Positions 9,572 to 20,401 of a stretch of DNA of 64,000 bases are shown here, one piece after another. The position numbers and the translations under genes were made by a program. Source of the DNA: Pseudonocardia sp. TRM90224 (GTDB lineage: Bacteria > Actinomycetota > Actinomycetes > Mycobacteriales > Pseudonocardiaceae); assembly GCF_021245725.1 (NCBI RefSeq), contig NZ_JAJGSX010000006.1:248001-312000 (forward strand), given 5' to 3'. The notes under the pieces are model-generated. The model saw nothing but the letters and a program-made list of their open reading frames with translations. It was not told where the DNA came from and did not search any database. The stretch's first letter is position 1. The number at the start of each line of letters is the position of its first letter.

Positions 9572-9731
9572 ACACCCGACGCGCGAGGCGCTAGCGGGAG
9601 GTGGTGGCTGTCGCGAGAGCCATCAGCACCCGCAAATCGGCCAGCACCACGATCCACCGGCCACCGGCCCGGCCGGATGCGTGGGACGGCCGGCGTTGTC
9701 GTGCGCCCGTCCGCCCTGCAGTATCGATCGG

Positions 9732-10982
9732 GTGAACGGCTCGGTGGACCCTGCGGTGCAGCGGCGTGTACTGGTGGTGCTGAGCGCCGGGCAGGTGCTC
9801 GGCGGGATCGGCATGTCCGTGGCGATCGTGGTCAGCGCGTTGGTGGCCACGCGGCTGTCCGGTTCGGAGGCGATCGGCGGGGTCGCACAGACGTGCGTGG
9901 TGATCGGGGCGGCGGCCGCCGCGCTGCTCGTCGCCAAGGTGGCCACGCGGTCGGGCCGTCGACCTGCGCTGATGCTGGGCTACGGCATCGGGGCGATCGG
10001 TGGGCTCGGCTGTGTCGCGGCGGTGGCCGCGGGCAGTGCTCCTGCGTTACTGGTCGCGCTCGTACTGGTCGGGGCGGGTTCGGCAGCGGGGCTCGCCGGC
10101 CGCTACGCGGCCACCGACCTCGCGGCGCCCGCCCGCCGGGCCCGCTCGCTCGCGCTGATCATGTGGGCGAGCACGGTCGGCGCGGTCGCGGGGCCCAACC
10201 TGGCGAGCCCCGTCCAGGACCTCGCCGGCCGCGTCGGGCTCGAACCGGCGACCGGACCGTTCCTGCTCGGTGCCGCCGCGTTCCTCCTGTCGGTGGTGAT
10301 CGCATGGGCGGGGTTGCGACCGGACCCGCTGGTGCTGGCCCGCGCCGCGGACGTCGAGGCCGACGCCACACCGGTGCGGGGCGCCGAGGTGCGCGCCGCG
10401 CTGTTCGCCTCGCCGCCCGCGCTGCTCGGCGTCGCCGGGGTGGCGCTCAGCCACGTGATCATGATCGCCCTGATGTCGATGACGCCCGTGCACATGGACC
10501 ACGGCGGCGCGACGATCGCGGTGGTCGGGCTCGTCATCAGCCTGCACGTCGCCGGCATGTACGCGCTCAGCCCGCTGATCGGCTGGCTGGCCGACCGGGT
10601 GGGCCGCGCGACCGTGCTCGCCTTCGGCACGGCCCTGCTGCTCACCTCCGGCGTCCTGTGCGCGATGGCCGGGCCGCGGGACACGGCGTTGTTGAGCGTC
10701 GGGCTCTTCCTGCTGGGGCTGGGCTGGTCGGCGGGGATCGTCGCCGGGTCCGCCCTGCTCACGGAGTCGGTGCCGCTGCGGGTGCGGGCCGGCGCGCAGG
10801 GGCTGTCCGACGTCACCATGAACGTCGGCGGCGCCGTCGGCGGCATCGCCGCGGGCATCGTCGTCGCCGGTGCGTCGTTCGCGGTGCTCGGGATCGTCGC
10901 GGCGGTGGTCGTCGTGCCGTACCTCGTCGCGGCCGGGGTGCTCGCCGTGCGCAAGCCTGCGTCGGCGGATGTGCCCGGCTAG
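9732..10982 (+). CDS. MFS transporter
   Basis: The 416-residue protein has the hydrophobic pattern of a twelve-helix major facilitator. An MFS-type loop with basic residues follows helix 2 (ATRSGRRPALMLGYGIG), and an equivalent loop is present in the second half (GWLADRVGRATVLAFG). The central cytoplasmic loop lies around residues 205-225. The substrate is unknown; the closest impression is of drug or metabolite exporters. The GTG at 9732 is the best in-frame start before helix 1. Its TAG stop overlaps the stop of the convergent DUF3291 gene by two bases, so the two genes end on the same few bases. Confidence 0.85.
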   Translation: MNGSVDPAVQRRVLVVLSAGQVLGGIGMSVAIVVSALVATRLSGSEAIGGVAQTCVVIGAAAAALLVAKVATRSGRRPALMLGYGIGAIGGLGCVAAVAAGSAPALLVALVLVGAGSAAGLAGRYAATDLAAPARRARSLALIMWASTVGAVAGPNLASPVQDLAGRVGLEPATGPFLLGAAAFLLSVVIAWAGLRPDPLVLARAADVEADATPVRGAEVRAALFASPPALLGVAGVALSHVIMIALMSMTPVHMDHGGATIAVVGLVISLHVAGMYALSPLIGWLADRVGRATVLAFGTALLLTSGVLCAMAGPRDTALLSVGLFLLGLGWSAGIVAGSALLTESVPLRVRAGAQGLSDVTMNVGGAVGGIAAGIVVAGASFAVLGIVAAVVVVPYLVAAGVLAVRKPASADVPG

Positions 10983-11467
10983 GCCGGGCAGAGCCAGTCG
11001 TCGCCCGCCGTTGTGGGCTCGGGTGCGGCGTCGGGGGCGGGGAAACTCTGCCGGAACGTGAACGCGTAGGGCGTCGGGCCGTGTTCGCGCAGGTGGGCGA
11101 GCCGCTCCTCGGCGTCGGCCACGGTCGGGACCGTGCCCTCCGGCACCCACCACAGCACCTGGAACGCCTCGCGCATGCGCACGAACCACTCCCGGCGCCG
11201 CGCCATGATCGAGCGGTGCGCACCGCCGTAGGCGTAGGCGGCGAGCGCCTCGACCGACGTCCAGACGCTCATGTTCACGATCAGCCGGTCGTCGCCGAAG
11301 CCGCGGACGGCGGTGGCGTCGCCGTCCTCGGTCTGCATGCGCCACACGAAGCCATCGGCGGCGTCGGCCTCGGCGTTGACGGGGTCCAGCGCCTCGACGA
11401 ACCCGGCCAGCTCCGGCTCGGTGAGCGGGGCGACCGGGAGTGCGATGTTGACCTGCGCGAGATGCAT
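10979..11467 (-). CDS. DUF3291 domain-containing protein
   Basis: The 162-residue protein begins MHLAQVNIALPVAPL and contains GFVWRMQTEDGDATAVRG, NMSVWTSVEALAAYAYGG and FQVLWWVPEGTVPTVADAEERL. These features match the DUF3291 family, which has a ferredoxin-like (dimeric alpha-beta barrel) fold of the antibiotic-monooxygenase type. No function is established that I can name. The ATG at 11467 fits the family N-terminus. It converges with the MFS gene and shares its stop-codon region. Family 1 repeat copy b lies upstream. Confidence 0.85.
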   Translation of the reverse strand: MHLAQVNIALPVAPLTEPELAGFVEALDPVNAEADAADGFVWRMQTEDGDATAVRGFGDDRLIVNMSVWTSVEALAAYAYGGAHRSIMARRREWFVRMREAFQVLWWVPEGTVPTVADAEERLAHLREHGPTPYAFTFRQSFPAPDAAPEPTTAGDDWLCPA

Positions 11468-11544
11468 GTCCCGGAGATTAGGGCGCCGGCCGGGGCGCTC
11501 GCCGCGGATTTCGCCGGACGCGTAGCTCTCCCAGGGGTTGGGAA

Positions 11545-11614
11545 GGGCAGGAAAGCCACTTTCCTGCCCTGTGAGGGCCGGAAAGTGGCTTTCCTGCCTC
11601 GCGCGCGCAACGCA
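11545..11614. repeat. Family 1 composite palindromic repeat, copy b
   Basis: Two inverted 19-base arms (11546-11564 and 11580-11598) are separated by 15 bases. The first arm extends into its own hairpin with GGGCAGG on one side and CCTGCCC on the other. A GCGCAACGCAC tag palindrome follows at about 11604-11614. It sits in the 175-base gap between the DUF3291 gene start and the stop of the 43-aa membrane peptide gene, both on the minus strand. It could terminate transcription entering from the small gene. Confidence 0.9.
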
Positions 11615-11642
11615 CCCCCCGGACCACCACGGCCCGCCCGCC

Positions 11643-11774
11643 TCAGCGCCCGCGGTTCTGCCACCACCAGCGCGCGATGAGGACCAGCGACGCCAGCAGG
11701 CCGAAGAGCACGATGACCTTGCCCACGGGGCTGCCGAACCCGGTCTGGGCGAGGAGGAGCAGTGCGGTCGGCAT
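11643..11774 (-). CDS. 43-aa single-pass membrane peptide
   Basis: A 43-codon frame encodes MPTALLLLAQTGFGSPVGK, a hydrophobic helix (about residues 19-34, VIVLFGLLASLVLIA) and a basic/aromatic tail RWWWQNRGR. It looks like a small membrane protein whose tail stays in the cytoplasm. It diverges from the DUF3046 gene, in the position just upstream of DUF3046 and recA where small membrane ORFs are plausible. I do not know its function. Codon third positions are G/C-rich, supporting real coding. Confidence 0.55.
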   Translation of the reverse strand: MPTALLLLAQTGFGSPVGKVIVLFGLLASLVLIARWWWQNRGR

Positions 11775-11831
11775 GCGCCGAGCATGCCATCGGGGGAGGC
11801 CGTCGGGGCGGGCGGCAGTAGCGTTGTGCGT

Positions 11832-12026
11832 GTGCGACTGACCTACTTCCGCGAGCTGATGGAGGGTGAGTTCGGCGCTGCGCGGGCCGCCTCCGTCTCC
11901 CACGACCACGTGTTCGCCCAGCTCGGCGGGCGGACCGTCGAGCAGGCGCTGGAGGCGGGGATCGACCCGCGCGACGTCTGGCGTGCCGTCTGCGAGGTCT
12001 ACGACGTGCCGGCCGCGCGCCGCTGA
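11832..12026 (+). CDS. DUF3046 domain-containing protein
   Basis: The 64-residue protein (RLTYFRELMEGEFG... HVFAQLGGRTVEQALEAGIDPRDVWRAVC) is a typical DUF3046 protein. The family is small, actinobacterial and regularly found just upstream of recA, as here. The role is unknown. The start is GTG at 11832. The neighbouring recA promoter region with the SOS box lies downstream, so it is probably transcribed separately from recA. Confidence 0.9.
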   Translation: MRLTYFRELMEGEFGAARAASVSHDHVFAQLGGRTVEQALEAGIDPRDVWRAVCEVYDVPAARR

Positions 12027-12085
12027 CCCGCCGGTTCCCACCGCCGGGCGACGCATCTTACGCGGCGGGCGTGTCCGTTCCACGA

Positions 12086-12101
12086 TCGAACACGTGTTCG
12101 C
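12086..12101 (+). promoter_or_regulatory. LexA (SOS) box upstream of recA
   Basis: The sequence TCGAAC-ACGT-GTTCGC matches the actinobacterial LexA operator consensus TCGAAC-N4-GTTCGA in 11 of 12 fixed positions. It lies 130 bases before the recA start. LexA encoded at 48 kb in this window should bind here and repress recA until DNA damage. Confidence 0.9.
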
Positions 12102-12230
12102 TAGTCTGTTGTCCACATCGCGTGCCGGCTGTCCACAGTTCCGGAGTCGGTCCGCGGATTGTCGGTGGTGGCCCCTACCGTCGACAGCAGATCGAACAAC
12201 ACGTCCCGAGCACGAGGTGGAGACCCGGCG

Positions 12231-13271
<1,041 letters not shown>

Positions 13272-13273
13272 GC

Positions 13274-14272
13274 ATGACGCAGGAGCCGGGCGGCAGCCGG
13301 CTCGCCCGGTTCGACGAGCTCGAGCCGGCGGATGAGGCGGCACCGGTCGCGGGCCTGGACGGAGCCGACGAGCCACAGCCGGAAGCGGAAAGGATCGTGC
13401 TGTTCGGCGGGTTCGACGGCATCGTCGAGCCCGACGCGCCGGCGCCGGTTGCCGAGCTGAGGGTCCAGCAGCGCGGCGAGCCTGCTCGGGTTGCGGACGT
13501 CGATGCGGGCGTCGATGCGCCCGCCCCCGACATGCGCGTCGCCAGCCTCACCGGCTGGCGCGGCCGGCCCGGCGCTGGGCGGGTGCGAACCGACGAACCG
13601 GAGGCCAGGCGTCCGCGCAGGGAACGCCGACCCGTGGCGAGGCCGGCGTCCGACGTCGCCGCTCCGGAGGCGCCTGCGACCGCGGATCCGGAGGAAAGGG
13701 GACGACGGCCGCGCGAGCGCAGGCGGCACGGACCACCGGAGCTCGACCCCGGGGCAGATCCGATCGCGGTGGCCAAGGAGATCTGCCTGCGCCTGCTCAC
13801 CGACCGGGCACGCACCCGGCTCGAGCTGGAGCAGGCGCTGCGCCGCAAGGGTGTGCCCGACGAGGCGGCGACCACCGTGCTGGAGCGGTTCGACGAGGTC
13901 GGGCTGATCGACGATGCCTCCTTCGCCGAGCAGTGGGTCCGGTCGCGGCACAACTACCGCGGCCTAGCCCGCCGTGCGATCGCGCAGGAGCTGCGCCGCA
14001 AAGGTGTCGCCGACGACATCGCCGGTGAGGCGCTCGCCGGGGTCGACTCCGAGTCGGAGGAGCAGCGGGCCCGCGAGCTCGTCGAGCGAAAGGTGCGGTC
14101 GCTCCCGGTGGCGACGGCGGAGGAGCGCACCCGCACAGCGCGCCGGCTCGTCGGAATGCTCGCCCGCAAGGGCTACGGCGGCGGGATCGCGTACCGCGTG
14201 GTGCGCGAGGTGTTGGCCGCGCATGGCGCCGAGTCCGAGGAACTCGCGGGTGAGGAACCTGCCGAGGAGTGA
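13274..14272 (+). CDS. recX: Regulatory protein RecX with long N-terminal extension
   Basis: RecX modulates RecA filaments. The recognisable RecX domain, three tandem three-helix repeats, occupies about residues 160-315 (KEICLRLLTDRARTRLELEQ..., RSRHNYRGLARRAIAQELRR..., ARRLVGMLARKGYGGGIAYRVV). Usual bacterial RecX proteins are about 150-200 residues. This one is 332, because residues 1-155 form a proline, arginine, alanine and acid-rich low-complexity extension. The ATG at 13274 is two bases after the recA stop, so the pair is co-transcribed and probably translationally coupled. An internal start could shorten the protein, but no obvious ribosome-binding site settles this. Confidence 0.95.
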   Translation: MTQEPGGSRLARFDELEPADEAAPVAGLDGADEPQPEAERIVLFGGFDGIVEPDAPAPVAELRVQQRGEPARVADVDAGVDAPAPDMRVASLTGWRGRPGAGRVRTDEPEARRPRRERRPVARPASDVAAPEAPATADPEERGRRPRERRRHGPPELDPGADPIAVAKEICLRLLTDRARTRLELEQALRRKGVPDEAATTVLERFDEVGLIDDASFAEQWVRSRHNYRGLARRAIAQELRRKGVADDIAGEALAGVDSESEEQRARELVERKVRSLPVATAEERTRTARRLVGMLARKGYGGGIAYRVVREVLAAHGAESEELAGEEPAEE

Positions 14273-14281
14273 GGCGATCGC

Positions 14282-15007
14282 CTACTTCTTGAGTCGTCGG
14301 CTCCCGCCGTGCCAGTCCTCCTGCTTGCCCACCTCGCCGTCGGCCACGCCGAAGGAGCGCAGTTGGGGTTGCTCGCGCATGCTGCGCTTCAGCTCGGAGA
14401 AGCCGGGGAAGCGGGCCAGCGCGATCACGTGGTCCCACAGTTCGGCGGCCTCGTCGTCCGACGGGAGCCGGCTGATCACCGGACCGAAGAACGCCACTCC
14501 CGCAGGCGGCTCGAAGTGCAGGATCGGCGTGCCGACATCCTTGCCTGTCAGGCTCAGCGCCTCGTCGGTCTCGGCCTGGATCTCGGCGTCGCGGGCGGTG
14601 TCGTCCAGTGCCTCGGCGAGCCGCCTGTCCAGGCCGAGCTGATCGAGCACCGGCTCGACGAAGGCGGCGGTGCCACGCACGGCGGGGTCGTCGGTCGTGA
14701 TGGCGCTGTCGGCGCTGTCGAAGATCTGCCTGCCCAGCGTCTCGTAGAGGGCGCCGACGGCCGCCCGCCCGTGCTCCTCCCGCACCCGCGACGCCAGCCG
14801 CAGCAGGCGCAACCCGCCGGTGTGGCTCGCGTCGTACTCGGGAGGGAAATGTGTGTCGTAGTCGAGGTGCGAGTTGAGCAGCCGCAACGAGATGAACCGC
14901 CACTCGACGTCGTAGTCGCGTTGTGCCTGCACCTGCCGCACCCACTTGCTCGTCATCCAGGCGAAGGGGCAGACCGGGTCGAAGTAGAAGTGGATGTCGG
15001 CCACCAC
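14282..15007 (-). CDS. DsbA-family thioredoxin-fold oxidoreductase (mycothiol-dependent nitroreductase-like)
   Basis: The 241-residue protein has the DsbA fold signature at its start (HFYFDPVCPFAWMTSKWV), the helical insertion in the middle and the cis-proline region (VGTPILHF). This pattern resembles actinobacterial Rv2466c-type proteins, which take electrons from mycothiol. The CxxC site here reads C-P-F-A, so the second cysteine is missing; chemistry would have to be of the one-cysteine, thiol-transferase kind. It starts at tandem GTG codons near 15007. It lies tail-to-tail with recX and seven bases downstream of the LysR gene. Confidence 0.82.
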   Translation of the reverse strand: MVADIHFYFDPVCPFAWMTSKWVRQVQAQRDYDVEWRFISLRLLNSHLDYDTHFPPEYDASHTGGLRLLRLASRVREEHGRAAVGALYETLGRQIFDSADSAITTDDPAVRGTAAFVEPVLDQLGLDRRLAEALDDTARDAEIQAETDEALSLTGKDVGTPILHFEPPAGVAFFGPVISRLPSDDEAAELWDHVIALARFPGFSELKRSMREQPQLRSFGVADGEVGKQEDWHGGSRRLKK

Positions 15008-15013
15008 GCCACG

Positions 15014-15964
15014 TTAACCCGCGGTGTCGGGCCGGTGCAGCACCTGCACGTCGCCGGGGAACCCTCCGGCGGCGGACAGCTCGGCGAGGAACGAGAGCAA
15101 GGTCGTGCGGAACATCTGCACGGCGTGGGTCGGGGTGAGGTCGGCCCGCCGCGCGAGCGCGACCGTCCGGTAGATCGGCGGGGTCAGCACCGTGCGGCGC
15201 AGCCGCGGCCGGCCCGCGAACACCAGGTCGGGGACGACCGCGACCCCGGTGCCCGATTCGACGAGCCGCAGCACGGCGTCCATCTCGCCACCTTCGACCG
15301 CGAAGGTCGGGGTCTCCCCGGCGGCGGCGAACGCGAGCAGCGTGGCCTCCCGCACGTCGTAGCCCTGCCGCGGCACCACGAGCGGACGCCTGGCCAGCTC
15401 CCGGATGCCCATCGAGCCCCGCGCGGCCGGCGGCCGGCCCGCGGCCGGTGACGCCACCGAGAGCCGCTCGCGCAGCAGGGGAGTGGTGTGCAGCGCCGGA
15501 TCGACCCCGCTCGGCGGGACGATCACCATCGCGACGTCGATCTCGCCGCGCACGACCGAGCGCACGAGGGGTTGCGAGCCGCTCTCGACGAGCTCCAGTC
15601 GCACGTCCGGGTACTGCTCGTGGAACACCCGCAGCACATCGGCGAGCACCCCGATGCAGAGCGACGGGGTCGCGCCGACCCGCACCCGCCCGCTGCGCAG
15701 ACCGATGATCTCCGCGACGGCGCTGCGCGCGCTGTCCATGTCGGCGAGCATTCTTCTGGCGAGCGGGAGCACGGCCTCGCCCGCCGGGGTGAGCACCGGT
15801 CCCTCCCGGCCGCCGCGATCCACCAGCGCCGCACCAAGATCGCTCTCCAAGGCCCTGAGCTGCCGCGACAACGTGGGCTGCGCCACTCCAACGGCCTCGG
15901 CGGCACGCGTGAAGCTGTGCACGTCGGCCACCGCGACGAAGTACGCGAGCTGCTGAAGAGTCAC
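15014..15964 (-). CDS. LysR-family transcriptional regulator
   Basis: The 316-residue protein has the LysR winged helix-turn-helix at residues 1-60 (LQQLAYFVAVADVHSFTRAAEAVGVAQPTLSRQLRALE). The two-lobed substrate-binding domain (about 90-295) resembles CynR/CbbR-type regulators. It diverges from the sdhCAB operon, with 77 bases between the starts. By the usual LysR arrangement it probably regulates that operon and itself. A strong inverted repeat sits between the genes. The effector cannot be read; a TCA intermediate would be a reasonable guess only. Confidence 0.93.
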   Translation of the reverse strand: MTLQQLAYFVAVADVHSFTRAAEAVGVAQPTLSRQLRALESDLGAALVDRGGREGPVLTPAGEAVLPLARRMLADMDSARSAVAEIIGLRSGRVRVGATPSLCIGVLADVLRVFHEQYPDVRLELVESGSQPLVRSVVRGEIDVAMVIVPPSGVDPALHTTPLLRERLSVASPAAGRPPAARGSMGIRELARRPLVVPRQGYDVREATLLAFAAAGETPTFAVEGGEMDAVLRLVESGTGVAVVPDLVFAGRPRLRRTVLTPPIYRTVALARRADLTPTHAVQMFRTTLLSFLAELSAAGGFPGDVQVLHRPDTAG

Positions 15965-15978
15965 TCGAATAGCTTACG

Positions 15979-16004
15979 TGCATCGATCCGGTCGAACCGA
16001 TGCA
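15979..16004. promoter_or_regulatory. Candidate LysR operator between lysR and sdhC
   Basis: A 7-base inverted repeat, TGCATCG (15979-15985) and CGATGCA (15998-16004), is separated by 12 bases. The inner bases also pair partly (ATCGAT...ACCGAT). It lies in the short divergent gap, the standard place for a LysR recognition site. No other palindrome is visible there. Confidence 0.6.
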
Positions 16005-16041
16005 TTGGACGGCAGCGCCTTGCGGTAGGAACCTCTCCCAC

Positions 16042-16758
16042 ATGGTGACACTCGGGGAGCGCGCGGGCCGGCGTGCCGGACCGGCGGGTGCCAAGCGCAC
16101 GCCGTCGGTGCTGCTGAAGTACGTGATGGCGGTCAGCGGCGCCATCATGCTGCTGTACCTGATCGCCCACATGATCGGCAACCTGAAGATCTTCTTCGGC
16201 GCCGAGTCGATCGACAAGTACGCGCACTGGCTCCGGACGATCGGCGAGCCCGCGTTGCCGGAGGAGACGCTCCTCTGGATCATTCGCGTGGTGCTGGCGC
16301 TCGCGCTGGTCGCGCACATCGCCTCCGCCGTGATCCTGACCCGCCGTGCCCACAAGGCACGTCCGGTCAAGTACGCCTACCGGCCGCCGGTGAAGGGCAG
16401 CTACGCCGCCCGCACCATGCGCTGGGGCGGGGTGATCGTCTTCCTGTTCGTGGTCTACCACCTTCTCGACCTGACGACGGGAACGCTCAACCCGCACGGG
16501 GTGCAGGGCGAGGTGCACGCGAACGTCGTCGCCGACTTCGCGCCCGGGCGCTGGTACGTCACCCTCTTCTACGCGCTCGCCGTCATCGCGGTCGGCTTCC
16601 ACGTCCGGCACGGGCTGTGGAGCGGGCTGCAGACCTTCGGCCGCTCCAGCGCCGCGACCCAGCACACGCTGCAGGCGGTTGCGCTCGTCGTCGCGGTCGT
16701 GCTGGTCGTCGGCTTCCTCTCCGTTCCCTTCGCCGTCCTGACCGGATTGGTGGCCTGA
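16042..16758 (+). CDS. sdhC: Succinate dehydrogenase cytochrome b subunit (b558 type), complex 1
   Basis: The 238-residue membrane anchor has five hydrophobic segments starting near residues 20, 70, 120, 165 and 205. Histidines suitable for haem b are in LYLIAHMIGNLK, LVAHIASAV, VVYHLLDL and GFHVRHGLWSG. This single-polypeptide, di-haem b558 form is typical of Bacillus/epsilon-type and many actinobacterial enzymes. It anchors SdhA/SdhB and passes electrons to quinone. The ATG at 16042 was chosen over an upstream in-frame start because it follows an AGGA motif and gives the family length. It is the first gene of the sdhCAB operon. Confidence 0.92.
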   Translation: MVTLGERAGRRAGPAGAKRTPSVLLKYVMAVSGAIMLLYLIAHMIGNLKIFFGAESIDKYAHWLRTIGEPALPEETLLWIIRVVLALALVAHIASAVILTRRAHKARPVKYAYRPPVKGSYAARTMRWGGVIVFLFVVYHLLDLTTGTLNPHGVQGEVHANVVADFAPGRWYVTLFYALAVIAVGFHVRHGLWSGLQTFGRSSAATQHTLQAVALVVAVVLVVGFLSVPFAVLTGLVA

Positions 16759-16761
16759 GCC

Positions 16762-18701
<1,940 letters not shown>

Positions 18702-18705
<4 letters not shown>

Positions 18706-19448
18706 GACTGAACCTGCGGATCTGGCGCCAGGACGGGCCGAACGACAAGGGCAAGCTGATCGGCTACCGGGTCGACGACGCCGACGAGGACATGTCGTTC
18801 CTCGAGCTGCTCGACGTGCTCAACGAGAAGCTCATCCTCGACGGCGACGAGCCGGTCGCGTTCGACCACGACTGCCGCGAGGGCATCTGCGGTGCGTGCA
18901 GCATGGTGATCAACGGCCAGCCGCACGGCCCGCAGAAGGCCACCACAACCTGCCAGCTGCACCTGCGGCACTTCCACGACGGCGAGACGATCACCATCGA
19001 GCCGTTCCGCGCCGGGGCGTTCCCCGTGGTCAGGGACCTGGTCGTGGATCGCGGCGCGTTCGACCGGATCATCGCGTCGGGCGGGTACATCTCCGCGCCG
19101 ACGGGAGCCGCGCCCGACGCGCACGCCGTGCCGGTGCCGAAGCCGCAGGCCGATCGGGCGTTCACGGCGGCTGCCTGCATCGGCTGCGGGGCGTGCGTCG
19201 CAGCGTGTCCGAACGGCTCGGCGTCGCTGTTCCTCGGCGCCAAGATCACCCACCTCGGTGAGCTGCCGCAGGGTCAGCCCGAGCGCGACAGCCGGGTGGT
19301 GCGGATGGTCCAGGCGCACGACGACGAGGGCTTCGGCGGGTGCACCAACACCGGCGAGTGCGCGGTCGCGTGCCCGAAGGAGATCCCGCTCGACGTGATC
19401 AGCCAGCTGAACCGGGACTACCTGCACGCGACGACGACCCGGCGGTGA
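18702..19448 (+). CDS. sdhB: Succinate dehydrogenase/fumarate reductase iron-sulfur subunit, complex 1
   Basis: The 248-residue protein starts at a GTG inside the sdhA stop (GTGA overlap). It holds the three clusters in order: the [2Fe-2S] site in [11 protein letters not shown] with a later TTTC, then [14 protein letters not shown], and the third site in [15 protein letters not shown]. These carry electrons from FAD to the membrane quinone site. The RNA-level coupling implies equal production with SdhA. Sequence differs clearly from the second SdhB at 23 kb. Confidence 0.97.
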
Positions 19449-19462
19449 CACAGCAGGAGATC

Positions 19463-19475
19463 TATCGGCGATAGG
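19463..19475. promoter_or_regulatory. TetR operator and promoter region of the tetR at 19484
   Basis: The perfect palindrome CTATCGGCGATAG is centred 15 bases before the GTG start of the TetR gene. This size and placement fit an autoregulatory TetR/ActII-type operator. The same sequence was not noticed elsewhere in the window, so other targets are not obvious. Confidence 0.7.
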
Positions 19476-19483
19476 GTGCAGGC

Positions 19484-20101
19484 GTGCCCGGTCCCGTCGA
19501 CCTCGCGAGCATCACCACAGCCGCGGTGGAGCTGTTGGACGAGGGCGGCCTGCCCGCGGTCAGCACCCGCAAGCTCGCGACGAAGCTCGGCATCTCGTCG
19601 CCGAGCCTGTACTGGCACGTGCGCGACAAGGCGGCGCTGCTCGACCTCGTCGCCGAGGCCATCTGCGCCGACGCCTTCACCGTCGACCCGGGGCTCGGTT
19701 GGCGCGACCAGCTGGCCGAGGGGCTGCGCCAGTTCCGCACGATGCTGCTGGCGCACCGCGACGCGGCGGAGCTGCTGCGGCAGCGTCCGCCGACGGGCCC
19801 GCACCGGCTGCGGCACATCGAGACGACGCTGCGGATCCTGTTCGACGCGGGCTTCACCGACGACGAGGCTGCCGGGATCGTCCGCCTGCTCACCGCGCAC
19901 GTCCTGAACTCCGTCGACACGCGACCTGCCCCGGAACCGGACGAGGACCGCCGCGCCGCCATGCGGGAGGCGATGGCCACCTACCCGAACCTGCGCCGCG
20001 TGGGCCCGGCGCTCGTGCGGCAGACCGGTGGGGAGCTCTTCGAGCTCGGCCTGGGGGTCATCTTGGACGGGTTGGTGGCCCGCGCGGCGGCCAAGGGGTG
20101 A
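19484..20101 (+). CDS. TetR/AcrR-family regulator
   Basis: The 205-residue protein has an N-terminal helix-turn-helix (TTAAVELLDEGGLPAVSTRKLATKLGISSPSLYWHVRDKAALLDLVAEAI, residues 8-57). Its C-terminal ligand domain is of the TetR class C type, the tetracycline/ActII subgroup. It sits between two SDH operons on the same strand, so it may control the second operon or an unlinked exporter. The palindrome at 19463 suggests it represses itself. The GTG at 19484 fits the family start. Confidence 0.9.
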   Translation: MPGPVDLASITTAAVELLDEGGLPAVSTRKLATKLGISSPSLYWHVRDKAALLDLVAEAICADAFTVDPGLGWRDQLAEGLRQFRTMLLAHRDAAELLRQRPPTGPHRLRHIETTLRILFDAGFTDDEAAGIVRLLTAHVLNSVDTRPAPEPDEDRRAAMREAMATYPNLRRVGPALVRQTGGELFELGLGVILDGLVARAAAKG

Positions 20102-20133
20102 ACGCAGCGCCAATCCGGGCCGCCGCGACGGGT

Positions 20134-20204
20134 GCCGGGAAAGTGGCTTTCCCGGCGCGTGGGGCCGGGAAGGTGGCTTTCCCGGCAACGTGTGCGCTTC
20201 GCAC
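20134..20204. repeat. Family 1 composite palindromic repeat, copy c (direct-repeat variant)
   Basis: Two 23-base hairpin units (20134-20156 and 20164-20186) lie in the same orientation, each built on GGAAAGTGGCTTTCC with GCCGG/CCGGC flanks. The second has one A-to-G change. The tag palindrome GTGCGCTTCGCAC follows at 20192-20204. It lies in the 300-base gap between tetR and the second SDH operon. The rest of that gap (20205-20401) must hold the operon promoter, but I could not place -35/-10 boxes with confidence. Confidence 0.9.
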
Positions 20205-20401
20205 CGATCTGGCTCGTCGGCGCCCCATCCCCGCCACCTGCGTGAATCGCGTCACCATTCGGAACCGTCTGTGACAGCCCGCGCGGCAGGGCGTCACGGA
20301 TCCGTCGTAGGCTCCGCAAATCCAGATGTCCCGGTGCCGCGGCTTCTGCGGGAAGGCAGTTCCGCGGCGGCGGCACCGCAGAAGATTGAGGAACCCCTGA
20401 C

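Noticed and set aside
9498-9660. Short ORF starting ATGCGTGCGATC after GGAGG inside repeat copy a
   Set aside because: The reading frame is formed by the repeat itself, and other repeat copies do not keep an ORF.
8088-9731. Long N-terminal extension of the MFS gene upstream of 9732
   Set aside because: The frame runs antisense to lhr and through a repeat. The MFS helices begin only after 9732.
12159-12230. Earlier GTG start for RecA at 12159
   Set aside because: It would add 24 residues not found in RecA proteins and would leave no room for the promoter next to the LexA box.
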